From Streptomyces roseifaciens (GTDB lineage Bacteria; Actinomycetota; Actinomycetes; Streptomycetales; Streptomycetaceae), in contig NZ_LNBE01000004.1 of the NCBI RefSeq assembly GCF_001445655.1, positions 3,316,420 through 3,380,419 of the forward strand: 64,000 nt of DNA. The letters are read 5' to 3'. The notes under the pieces are model-generated. The model ran no database searches and was not told where the DNA came from. It saw nothing but the letters and a program-made list of their open reading frames with translations. Both the position numbers and the translations under genes were made by a program. Of this stretch, positions 35,972 to 43,937 are shown piece after piece. Position 1 is the stretch's first letter, and every line of letters starts with the position of its first letter.

Positions 35972-37612
35972 ATGCACAAGGGTGCGAAGATCGCCATCGG
36001 CGTCGTGACCGCGGCCATGGTGGGGGCGGCCGGCATGGGCGCGTACAACCTCGTGGACGCCGTGGCGGGTGACGGCTCGACAGGAGCCCACGGGGAACCC
36101 GCCCCGCTGAGAACCGGGCCGCCGACGGCGGACGAGGTCGAGAGGACGGCGCGCGACTTCCTCGCCGCCTGGGAGTCCGGCGACACCGCCAAGGCCGCCC
36201 GCCTCACCGACAACACGGCCGCGGCGACCACCGCGCTCACCGGCTACCGCGAGACCGTCCACGTGGAGAAGGTGGCCCTGAAGCCGGGCACGCCGCAAGG
36301 CGCCAAGGTGCCGTTCTCCGTGAGCGCCGAGATCTCCCACGGCAAGCAGCGCTCCACGTGGACGTACGACTCCGCGCTCGAAGTCGTCCGCGGCAGGAGC
36401 ACCGGGCAGGCGCTCGTCGACTGGCAGCCCTCCGTCGTCCACCCCAAGCTCGCGCGCAACGAGACCCTGAGGACGGACGCGGGCGCGGCCCCGCAGGTCG
36501 ACGCCGTCGACCGGAACGGCACGAAGCTGGAAGCCAAGGACTACCCCTCGCTCGCGTCCGTCCTGCCGCAGCTGCGCAAGCGGTTCGGGGAGGCGGCGGG
36601 CGGCGAGCCGGGCCTGGAGGTGCAGGCCGTGCCGGAGGGCGGGGCGGAGGCCGCGGCCGCGGCGGGGATCGCCCCGAGGACCCTGCACGTCGTCTCGCGG
36701 GGCAAGCCCGCCACGCTCAAGACGACGCTCGACGCCGGTGCGCAGCGGGCGGCCGAGTCCGCCGTCGGGCGGCACGCCGACGCGTCCGTCGTCGCGGTCA
36801 AGGCGAGCACGGGCGAGATCCTGGCCGTCGCCAACTCCAAGAAGACCGAGTTCAACACCGCGCTGATGGGCCAGACCGCGCCCGGCTCCACGATGAAGAT
36901 CATCACGTCGGCGATGCTGCTCGAACAGGGCAAGGCCGCGCCCGGCAAGCCGCTGCCCTGCCCCAAGTACGCCACGTACGGGATGCGCTTCCACAACGTG
37001 GAGGAGAGCGAGAACCCCGGCGCCACCTTCGCGCAGGACTTCGCGGCCTCCTGCAACACCGCCTTCATCTCGCTCGCGGGCCAGGTCGGCGACGGGGCGC
37101 TCGCGGCGGAGGCGCGGGACGTCTTCGGGCTCGGGCTGGAGTGGAAGACGGGCCTCGCCACGTTCGACGGCAGCGTGCCGGCCGAGTCCGGGGCGGGCAA
37201 GGCCGCGGCGATGATCGGGCAGGGCAAGGTGCAGATGTCCGCGCTGAACGTGGCCTCCATGGCCGCCACGGTGCGCGCCGGCTCCTTCCACCAGCCCTAC
37301 ATCGTCGACCCGTCCCTCGACGACCGGCAGCTCGCCCGCGCGGCCCGCGACCTGCCCGGCCCGGTCGCGGAGCAGCTGCGCTCGATGATGCGGCTGACGG
37401 CGACGTCGGGCACGGGCGCCCGGGCCATGTCCGGGCTCGGCGGCGACATCGGCGCGAAGACGGGCTCGGCGGAGGTCGACGGCCAGGCCAAGCCGAACGG
37501 CTGGTTCAGCGCGTACCGCGGTGACGTGGCCGCGGCGGCGTACGTCCAACAGGGCGGCCACGGCGGCGACTCGGCGGGCCCGGTGGTGGCGGCGGTCCTG
37601 AGGGCGTCCTGA
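35972..37612 (+). CDS. Class B penicillin-binding protein with NTF2-like N-terminal domain, 546 aa
   Basis: This is a transpeptidase anchored by one N-terminal helix (IAIGVVTAAMVGAAGMGAYNL, about residues 7-27). Residues about 50-160 form the NTF2-like MecA_N domain. The PBP dimerisation region follows, then the transpeptidase: SxxK as S306-T-M-K309, SxN as S360-C-N362 and KTG as K496-T-G498 (GAKTGSAEVDG). The architecture is that of PBP2a/PBP3-type proteins with low beta-lactam affinity. The TGA stop lies at the start of a repeat-like block. It is in the standard place, after PMT. No divisome partner is nearby. Confidence 0.93.
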   Translation: MHKGAKIAIGVVTAAMVGAAGMGAYNLVDAVAGDGSTGAHGEPAPLRTGPPTADEVERTARDFLAAWESGDTAKAARLTDNTAAATTALTGYRETVHVEKVALKPGTPQGAKVPFSVSAEISHGKQRSTWTYDSALEVVRGRSTGQALVDWQPSVVHPKLARNETLRTDAGAAPQVDAVDRNGTKLEAKDYPSLASVLPQLRKRFGEAAGGEPGLEVQAVPEGGAEAAAAAGIAPRTLHVVSRGKPATLKTTLDAGAQRAAESAVGRHADASVVAVKASTGEILAVANSKKTEFNTALMGQTAPGSTMKIITSAMLLEQGKAAPGKPLPCPKYATYGMRFHNVEESENPGATFAQDFAASCNTAFISLAGQVGDGALAAEARDVFGLGLEWKTGLATFDGSVPAESGAGKAAAMIGQGKVQMSALNVASMAATVRAGSFHQPYIVDPSLDDRQLARAARDLPGPVAEQLRSMMRLTATSGTGARAMSGLGGDIGAKTGSAEVDGQAKPNGWFSAYRGDVAAAAYVQQGGHGGDSAGPVVAAVLRAS

Positions 37613-37696
37613 TCGCTGTCGCGGCGGGGGTGATTGCCGGGCCCCGGCACGACAAGGGCCCCGGCGCGGGGTACTCAGAGGCGATCTGAGTACCCC
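37611..37696. repeat. Mosaic fragment R4 and hairpin between PBP and acyltransferase
   Basis: GATCGCTGTCGCGGCGGGGG (37611-37630) is the third module of the mosaic repeat; its first two bases are part of the PBP stop codon TGA. GGGGTACTCAGA (37668-37679) and TCTGAGTACCCC (37685-37696) then form a perfect 12-bp hairpin with a five-base loop. This probably terminates the PBP transcript. Confidence 0.7.
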
Positions 37697-37738
37697 GGCG
37701 GTGGTGCCGCGGGCCCGGGCCCGGCGAAGGTGGGCACC

Positions 37739-39100
37739 ATGGGACAGAAGATCAGTGCGCGGGAGCTCGCCGCGGCGACGCCCTCGGGACGCGACCGCGT
37801 CATCGACCTGTTGCGCGTGGCCTCCCTCGGGACCGTCGTGCTCGGGCACTGGCTCATGGCCGCCGTGACCGTGGACGACGACGGCCGCGCCGCCGTCGGC
37901 AACCTGCTCGCGGTCGAGCCGAAGCTGCAACTGCTCACCTGGGCCCTGCAGATCATGCCGGTGTTCTTCTTCGTCGGCGGCTTCTCCCACGCCCTCTCCT
38001 ACCGCTCCCTCACGCGCCGCACCGGCGGCCCCGCCTACGCGCTCTTCCTCCGCGCCCGCCTCCAGCGCCTCCTGCGCCCCACGATGCTCTTCGTCGCCGT
38101 GTGGGGCGCCGGTGCGCTCGCCCTCCAGCTGAGCGGCCAACGCGGCGCCCTCGCGGACGTCGCCGCGCGCCTCGTCGCCCAGCCCCTGTGGTTCATCGGC
38201 ATCTACCTCGCCATGGTGGCCTTCACGCCGCCGCTCCTCCGCCTCCACGAGCGGTACGGCTGGGCCGCCTTCGCCGCCCTGGTCGCCGCGGCCGCTGCCG
38301 TCGACGTGCTGCGGTTCGCCGCCGGCGTCCCGTACGTGGAGTTCCTCAACTTCGGCTTCGTCTGGCTGGCCGTCCACCAGCTCGGCTTCCTGCGCGCCGA
38401 CGGGCGCCTGAGCCTTCGCGTGCCGTGGGCGCTCGCCGCAGCCGGTCTCGCGGGCGCGGTCGCCCTCGTGGCGTTCGGGCCGTACCCGCTGTCCATGGTG
38501 GGCATGCCGGGCGAGAAGATCAGCAACATGGCGCCGCCCACCGCCGCCCTGCTCTGCCACGGCATGTGGCTGATCGGCGCGGTCGAGCTGCTGCGCGGCC
38601 CGATGACGCGGCTCGTGGCCCGGCCCCGCGTCTGGCGCACCGTCATCGCCGCGAACGGCGTGGCGATGACGGCGTTCCTGTGGCACCTCACGGCGATGCT
38701 CGGCGTGTACGGGGCGATGCTGGCCCTGCACGTGCCCCTGCCGGAGCCGGCGGGCGCGGCCTGGTGGCTGCAGGTGCCGCTCCGCATCGCGGCCGCCGCG
38801 GCGCTCACGGCGCTCCTGGTCGCGGTCTTCCGCAAGGCCGAGCAGCCGCCGGCCCCTGCTGCCACGGCTGCCACGGCCGCGGTCCGCCGCGGCACCGGCC
38901 CGGCCGCCGCCCTCGGGGTCACGCTCACGCTCTTCGGCGTGCTGGGGCTGTCCATGGTGGGCTTCGGCGGGCTGCTGGACGGGCACTCCGCCGTCCTCGT
39001 CGCCGTACGGGTCACCGCGCCCGTCACCGTCGCCATGTGCGCCGCCGGCTGGCTGCTCGTCGAGCGGGCGGGAAAGAGCACGGCCGCGAGGACGGCGTGA
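37739..39100 (+). CDS. Acyltransferase-3 family membrane protein, 453 aa
   Basis: RDRVIDLLRVASLGTVVLGHWL at about residues 18-39 matches the conserved N terminus of acyltransferase-3 (OafA-like) proteins, with the Arg and His expected for catalysis. About ten hydrophobic segments follow (for example LQIMPVFFFVGGFSHALSY and PLWFIGIYLAMVAFTPPLL). FFFVGGFSHA is the second family motif. Such proteins O-acylate sugars or cell-surface glycans in the cytoplasmic membrane. The acceptor is unknown. It lies alone between two hairpin-bearing gaps and is 49 bp before an EamA transporter. Confidence 0.85.
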   Translation: MGQKISARELAAATPSGRDRVIDLLRVASLGTVVLGHWLMAAVTVDDDGRAAVGNLLAVEPKLQLLTWALQIMPVFFFVGGFSHALSYRSLTRRTGGPAYALFLRARLQRLLRPTMLFVAVWGAGALALQLSGQRGALADVAARLVAQPLWFIGIYLAMVAFTPPLLRLHERYGWAAFAALVAAAAAVDVLRFAAGVPYVEFLNFGFVWLAVHQLGFLRADGRLSLRVPWALAAAGLAGAVALVAFGPYPLSMVGMPGEKISNMAPPTAALLCHGMWLIGAVELLRGPMTRLVARPRVWRTVIAANGVAMTAFLWHLTAMLGVYGAMLALHVPLPEPAGAAWWLQVPLRIAAAAALTALLVAVFRKAEQPPAPAATAATAAVRRGTGPAAALGVTLTLFGVLGLSMVGFGGLLDGHSAVLVAVRVTAPVTVAMCAAGWLLVERAGKSTAARTA

Positions 39101-39149
39101 GGCACGCAACATCGCGTGCGCCCCGCACGCGGCGCTAGCGTCGAGGGCC

Positions 39150-40001
39150 ATGACCCCTTTGGTCGCCGCGGCCGTCCTCATAGCCGCCGTCACCCACGCC
39201 AGTTGGAACGCCATCGCGCACGGCATCAAGGACCAGCTCCTCGCCTTCACGCTCGTCGGGGGCGGCGGGGCGGTGTGCGGGCTGGCGATGGCGGGATTCG
39301 TACCGCTGCCGGCCGGGGCGGCCTGGCCGTACCTGCTGGCGTCCGCCGTCCTGCACGTCGTCTACCAGATGCTGCTCATGCGGTCGTTCACGCTCGGCGA
39401 CTTCGGGCAGATGTACCCGATCGCCCGCGGCACCGCCCCGCTCGCCGTGACCGTCCTGGCCGCCGCCTTCGCCGGGGAGACGCCCGGCGGCTGGCAGGCG
39501 GCGGGCGTGGCCGTGGCCTCGGCCGGGCTGGTCGGGCTCGCGGTGTGGGGCATCCGGGGCTCCGGGGCCCGGCCCCACTGGGCGGCCATCGTGGCCGCCG
39601 GGGCGACGGGGCTGGCCATCGCCGCGTACACGGTCGTCGACGGCCTGGGCGTACGCGCCTCGGGCACGCCGCTCGGCTACATCGCGTGGCTGATGATCCT
39701 GGAGGGGACGCCCATCCCGCTGTACGCCATGGCAGCGCGGCGGGGCGCGTTCAAGGCGGAGGTCAGGCCGTTCGCCGTGCGCGGGCTGCTGGGCGGGGCG
39801 CTGTCGGTGTCCGCGTACGGGCTGGTGCTGTGGGCGCAGACGCGCGCCGACCTCGCGCCCATCTCGGCGCTGCGGGAATCGTCGATCCTGGTGGGGGCGG
39901 CGATCGGGGCGCTGTTCTTCAAGGAGCGGTTCGGGGCGCCGCGGATCGCTGCGGCGGGGCTGATGGTGGCGGGGATCGGGATGATGCTGCACGCGGGGTG
40001 A
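39150..40001 (+). CDS. EamA/DMT-superfamily transporter, 283 aa
   Basis: Ten hydrophobic segments in two repeats of five define a DMT-type carrier. VLIAAVTHASWNAIAHGIKDQ contains the WNA(I)AH signature of this subfamily, and GDFGQMYPIARGTAPLAVTVLAA is the characteristic loop and TM4. The second half is APISALRESSILVGAAIGALFFKERFGAPR. Substrates of the family are amino acids, sugars and metabolites; none can be assigned here. It starts with ATG 39150 and lies downstream of the acyltransferase on the same strand. A weak upstream ribosome site suggests moderate expression. Confidence 0.85.
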   Translation: MTPLVAAAVLIAAVTHASWNAIAHGIKDQLLAFTLVGGGGAVCGLAMAGFVPLPAGAAWPYLLASAVLHVVYQMLLMRSFTLGDFGQMYPIARGTAPLAVTVLAAAFAGETPGGWQAAGVAVASAGLVGLAVWGIRGSGARPHWAAIVAAGATGLAIAAYTVVDGLGVRASGTPLGYIAWLMILEGTPIPLYAMAARRGAFKAEVRPFAVRGLLGGALSVSAYGLVLWAQTRADLAPISALRESSILVGAAIGALFFKERFGAPRIAAAGLMVAGIGMMLHAG

Positions 40002-40031
40002 CGGCGCGGGCGGCGACCCTTCTTCCGGGCG

Positions 40032-40835
40032 TCACTCCCCTCTGAACGCTTGCTGCAGGCCGATGTTGCCGATGAGGATGCCGCCGTCCACGGGGAGGGT
40101 GACGCCCGTGATCCACGCGGCGTCGCGCGAGGCGAGGAAGGCGACTGCGGCGGCGATGTCCTCCGGCTCGCCGACCCGCCCCAGCGGATACAGCGGGGCC
40201 GCCCGCTCCAGCGCGCCGGGGCGGTCGTCCCAGCCGTGCGTGCGGACCGTGCCGGGGGCGACCAGGTTGACGCGCACGCCGCGGGCCGCGCACTGCCCGG
40301 CCAGGGTCCGGGTCAGGCCCGCCAGGCCGGCCTTGGCGGCGCTGTACGCGAAATTGCCGTAGTCCTGCTCGCCGTTGACGGAGCCGATGCCGACGACCGC
40401 GCCGCGGCCGTCCCGGGCGGCCGCCAGGTGCGGCATGGCCGCCCGTACGCAGCGGAACGCTCCGGTCAGGGTGATGTCGAGGTCCCGGGACCAGGCGTCG
40501 TCGGTGACGTCCTCCACGAGCGGGGGGTCGGGGTGGAACGAGTACGCGTTGTTGACCAGGACGTCCAGGCCGCCGAACCGGGACACGGCGTGCGCCACCG
40601 CCGCTTCGACGGCGGCCCGGTCGCCCACGTCGCAGGCCAGCGCCTCCGCGGCGAGGCCGTCCGCGCGGATGCGGGCGGCGGAACGGGCGGCGCGGTCGCC
40701 GTCGAGATCCGTGACCAGGACGCGCGCGCCCTCGGCGGCGAGGCGGTGCGCGGTGGCGGCGCCGATGCCGCGGCCCGCGCCGGTGACGAGGGCGGCGTAA
40801 CCGTCGAAGCGTTGCAGAGGCTGCACGGGCTGCAT
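40032..40835 (-). CDS. Short-chain dehydrogenase/reductase, 267 aa
   Basis: The Rossmann motif TGAGRGIG (about residues 18-25) and a LVTDLD acidic end suggest NAD use. NNAYSFHPDP replaces NNAG, the catalytic Ser is in VVGIGSVNG, and YSAAK carries the Tyr and Lys. The C terminus PVDGGILIGN is typical of classical SDRs. The substrate is unknown. ATG 40835 was chosen because the frame upstream contains a promoter-like stretch. It converges on the EamA gene with a 30-bp gap. Confidence 0.87.
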   Translation of the reverse strand: MQPVQPLQRFDGYAALVTGAGRGIGAATAHRLAAEGARVLVTDLDGDRAARSAARIRADGLAAEALACDVGDRAAVEAAVAHAVSRFGGLDVLVNNAYSFHPDPPLVEDVTDDAWSRDLDITLTGAFRCVRAAMPHLAAARDGRGAVVGIGSVNGEQDYGNFAYSAAKAGLAGLTRTLAGQCAARGVRVNLVAPGTVRTHGWDDRPGALERAAPLYPLGRVGEPEDIAAAVAFLASRDAAWITGVTLPVDGGILIGNIGLQQAFRGE

Positions 40836-40977
40836 GGGTGGATACCGTAAGCACCCACCGCCCGAAGGAGAAGAGGGCCGGCCTCCATGACCCGCGCCCG
40901 ATCCGAACCGGCCACCGGTCCGCCGCTCCGCCGGGGGCCGAGCCGGCCCGCGCCGGCATGAGGTGGCGCCTCTGCTC

Positions 40978-42159
40978 CTAGGGGGCGAGCGCCTTCGCAA
41001 GGGCTCGTACCAGGGCCTGGGCTCGGGGGTCCGCTGTGACGTTCTTCTGCATGCCGTTCGTGACGTAGCCGAAGGACACGCCCGATTCCGGGTCCGCGAA
41101 GGCCAGGGAGCCGCCGCGGCCCGGGTGGCCGAAGGAGCCGGGGGCCAGGAGGGGCGAGGACGGGCCGTGGAGCATGTAGCCCAGGCCGAAGCGGGTGTTC
41201 ACGACCAGGACCCGGTCCGGGCCGGCCGACTCCTCCGTGCGGGCCAGCGTCAGCGTCGCCGGTGCGAAGAGGCGCCGTACGCCGTCCACGTCCCCGATCA
41301 GGGACGCGTAGAAGCGGGCGAGCGCGTCCGCCGTCGCGATGCCCGCCGAGGCGGGCAGCTCGGCGGCGCGGTACGCCGGGTCGTTCTCGTCCGCCGCCGG
41401 GGATATCGCCGCGAAGGCGCGCCGCGTCAGGGACTCCGGGTCGCGGTAGGCGTCCGTGACGGACTGCTTCGGTCGCACCCGCAGGCCGGCCGACGACGGG
41501 GCCGCCGGCGCCTCGATGTCCGCGATGCGCCCGACCCGGCCCGCCTGCTGCTCGGACTCCGGCAGGCCCAGCCACAGGTCCAGGCCCAGCGGCCCGGCCA
41601 CTTCCTGGGCGATCCAGCGGCCGATCGAGCGGCCGGTGATGCGCTCGACCAGCTCGCCGATCAGCCAGCTGTACGTCTGCGCGTGGTAGCCGTGCGCCGT
41701 GCCGGGCTCCCACGCCGGGGCCTGGGCGGCCAGCGCCGCGGGGCCGCTGACGCCGTCGACGGCCTGCGCCGGGGTGAGGGGCTCGTCGAGCGCGGGCAGG
41801 CCGGCGCGGTGCGACAGCAGGTGCCGGACGAGGACCCGTTCCTTGCCGGCCGCCTTGAACTCGGGCCAGTACGTGCCGACGGGCGCGTCCAGGTCCACCT
41901 GTCCGCGCTGGTGCAGGAGCAGCAGGACCGCCGCGGCCACGCCCTTCGTGGCGGAGCGGACGATCTGCGCGGTGCCGCGCCGCCACGGCTCCTCGCCGCC
42001 GTCGGCGTCCCGGGCGCCGCCCCACAGGTCGACGACCTTGCGCCCGTCGCGGTAGACGGCGACGGCCGCACCCCGCTCGCCGCGCCGGGCGAAGTTCTCC
42101 GCGAAGGCGTCCCGGACCGGTTCGAAACCGTCCGCCACCGTGCCCTGGACGTCCACCAC
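40978..42159 (-). CDS. Beta-lactamase-fold serine hydrolase (esterase/EstB-like), 393 aa
   Basis: The SxxK motif is S-A-T-K in VRSATKGVAAAVLLLLHQRG. The class C-like catalytic Tyr lies in YHAQTYSWLIGEL, and the later Gly-rich HPGRGGSLAFADPESGVSFGY is the third motif region. This is a cytoplasmic esterase-type member (family VIII), with no signal peptide. The GTG start at 42159 follows AGGAG (42169-42173) at nine bases; a TTG further upstream (42189) is open but lacks a ribosome site. The substrate is unknown. Confidence 0.87.
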   Translation of the reverse strand: MVDVQGTVADGFEPVRDAFAENFARRGERGAAVAVYRDGRKVVDLWGGARDADGGEEPWRRGTAQIVRSATKGVAAAVLLLLHQRGQVDLDAPVGTYWPEFKAAGKERVLVRHLLSHRAGLPALDEPLTPAQAVDGVSGPAALAAQAPAWEPGTAHGYHAQTYSWLIGELVERITGRSIGRWIAQEVAGPLGLDLWLGLPESEQQAGRVGRIADIEAPAAPSSAGLRVRPKQSVTDAYRDPESLTRRAFAAISPAADENDPAYRAAELPASAGIATADALARFYASLIGDVDGVRRLFAPATLTLARTEESAGPDRVLVVNTRFGLGYMLHGPSSPLLAPGSFGHPGRGGSLAFADPESGVSFGYVTNGMQKNVTADPRAQALVRALAKALAP

Positions 42160-42288
42160 TGTTGCCTGCTCCTGTGCCGATTGCTGCAAATTCCTCCACC
42201 ATGGTGCAACGCGTTCGTCAATGCGCGTAGACCGGGGTGGAGGGACCCGGGGGGCCTGTCACCTTCCGGCGACGCCGCGGACGCCCGC

Positions 42289-43077
42289 CTACGGCCCCAC
42301 CGGCCTTGCCGTGCGCGGGTCGAAGCCGAACGGCAGCTCCAGGCGGTGCGCCCGCATGAGGTCCTCGTCACACAGGAGGTCGCGGGTCGGGCCGTCCGCC
42401 GCGATGACGCCCTCGCTGAGGACGACGGACCGCTCGCACAGCTCCAGGGCGTACGGGAGGTCGTGCGTGACCATGAGCACCGTCACGTCGAGGGAGCGCA
42501 GCACGTCCGCGAGCTCGCGGCGCGAGGCCGGGTCGAGGTTGGACGAGGGCTCGTCCAGGACGAGGATCTCGGGCTCCATCGCCAGGACGGTCGCCACGGC
42601 CACGCGCCGCCGCTGGCCGAAGGACAGGTGGTGCGGCGGGCGGTCCGCGAAGCCGGCCATGCCGACGCGCGCCAGGGCCTTCTCCACGCACGCCGCCAGC
42701 TCGGCGCCCCGCAGGCCGGCCGCCGCCGGACCGAAGGCGACGTCCTCGCGGACGGTCGGCATGAACAGCTGGTCGTCGGGGTCCTGGAAGACGATGCCGA
42801 CGCGGCGGCGGACCTCGGCGAGGTTCCGCTTCTCGACGGGCAGGCCGGCGACGCTGACGCGGCCGAGGCCTCCGCCGAGGATGCCGTTGAGGTGGAGGAC
42901 GAGGGTGGTCTTGCCGGCGCCGTTCGGGCCGAGGAGCGCGACGCGCTCGCCGCGGGCGACCGCCAGGTCGACGCCGAAGAGGGCCTGGTGGCCGTCGGGG
43001 TAGGCGTAGGCCAGGCCGGACACCTCCAGGGAGGGCGGGGGCGGTGGGGAGGACGGGGAGGACGCGGCGACGGTCAT
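42289..43077 (-). CDS. cbiO: Energy-coupling factor (cobalt/nickel) ATPase CbiO, 262 aa
   Basis: This is the ABC ATPase of the Co/Ni importer. Walker A is LLGPNGAGKTTLVLHL, the Q-loop GIVFQDPDDQLFMPTVREDVAFG is typical of CbiO/EcfA, the signature LSFGQRRRVAVATVL replaces LSGGQ, and Walker B is ILVLDEPSSNLDPASR. The N-terminal Ser/Pro-rich extension is variable. It is the last gene of cbiM-cbiQ-cbiO on the minus strand, 66 bp after cbiQ. Together they move Co2+ or Ni2+ for cobalamin or for nickel enzymes. Confidence 0.94.
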   Translation of the reverse strand: MTVAASSPSSPPPPPSLEVSGLAYAYPDGHQALFGVDLAVARGERVALLGPNGAGKTTLVLHLNGILGGGLGRVSVAGLPVEKRNLAEVRRRVGIVFQDPDDQLFMPTVREDVAFGPAAAGLRGAELAACVEKALARVGMAGFADRPPHHLSFGQRRRVAVATVLAMEPEILVLDEPSSNLDPASRRELADVLRSLDVTVLMVTHDLPYALELCERSVVLSEGVIAADGPTRDLLCDEDLMRAHRLELPFGFDPRTARPVGP

Positions 43078-43143
43078 GGGGGGAGGTCCTTCTGGTCGGG
43101 GAGGGCGGGCGCGCGCCGGGGGCGGGCGGGTACGGAGCGGGGG

Positions 43144-43935
43144 TCAGCTGCCGGCGGTCCAGGGCAGGCCGCCCGGCACCGCCCACGCCGCCAGCGAGAC
43201 CGCCAGCGCGGCCAGCGGGAGGGCCGCCGCGTACGCCCACTGCGTACGGGTCGCCGCGACCTCGTCGGGCACCGGCATCGTCCCCGCGTACCCCCGGCTC
43301 AGCATCGCCAGATGGACCCGCTCCCCGCGCTCGTACGAGCGGATGAACAGCGCGCCCGCGGACCTGGCCAGAACGCCCCAGTGGCGCACGCCGCGCGCCG
43401 TGAAGCCGCGCGATTCGCGGGCGATGCGCATGCGGCGCATCTCGTCGGTGACCACGTCCCCGTAGCGGATCATGAAGGAGGCGATCTGGACGAGGAGCGG
43501 GGGCATGCGCAGGCGCTGCAGGCCCAGGAGGAGCGAGCGGAGCTCCGTCGTCGAGGCGAGCAGGACGGACGCGGCGACGCCGAGCGTGCCCTTGGCCAGG
43601 ACGTTCCAGGCGCCCCACAGGCCGGGCCCGCTGAGCGACAGCCCGAGCACGTGCGTCTGCTCGCCCGGCACGACGAACGGCATCAGCAGCGCGAACGCCA
43701 CGAACGGGATCTCGACCAGCAGGCGGCGCAGCAGGAAACCGGCCGGGATGCGGGCCGTCGCCGCCACGGCGGCGACGAGCAGGGCGTGGAGGCCGAAGGC
43801 CCACACGGCCTCGCGCGGGGTCGCCACGACCGTGAGGACGAACGCGAGAACGGCGGCGATCTTGCAGTGCGGGGGGAGGGCGTGGACGGGGGAATGCGCG
43901 TGCCGGTAGAGCTTGTGCGCGTGACCGGCGCCCAT
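43144..43935 (-). CDS. cbiQ: Energy-coupling factor transmembrane protein CbiQ, 263 aa
   Basis: CbiQ is the T component. Its helices include CKIAAVLAFVLTVVATP and several others, and a cytoplasmic coupling region contains MRRMRIARESRGFTARG (the conserved A-R-G-type motif around RESRGF) and LAMLSRGYAG. It begins MGAGHAHKLYRHAHSPVHALPP, a His-rich N terminus usual for cobalt/nickel CbiQ. It starts two bases after the cbiM-N stop, so the genes are tightly coupled. Confidence 0.94.
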   Translation of the reverse strand: MGAGHAHKLYRHAHSPVHALPPHCKIAAVLAFVLTVVATPREAVWAFGLHALLVAAVAATARIPAGFLLRRLLVEIPFVAFALLMPFVVPGEQTHVLGLSLSGPGLWGAWNVLAKGTLGVAASVLLASTTELRSLLLGLQRLRMPPLLVQIASFMIRYGDVVTDEMRRMRIARESRGFTARGVRHWGVLARSAGALFIRSYERGERVHLAMLSRGYAGTMPVPDEVAATRTQWAYAAALPLAALAVSLAAWAVPGGLPWTAGS

Positions 43936-43937
43936 CG

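Noticed and set aside
35930..39250. Very long open frame on the minus strand across PBP and acyltransferase
   Set aside because: It overlaps two clear genes on the other strand, has no recognisable domain and has the Arg/Gly/His/Asp-rich composition of antisense frames.
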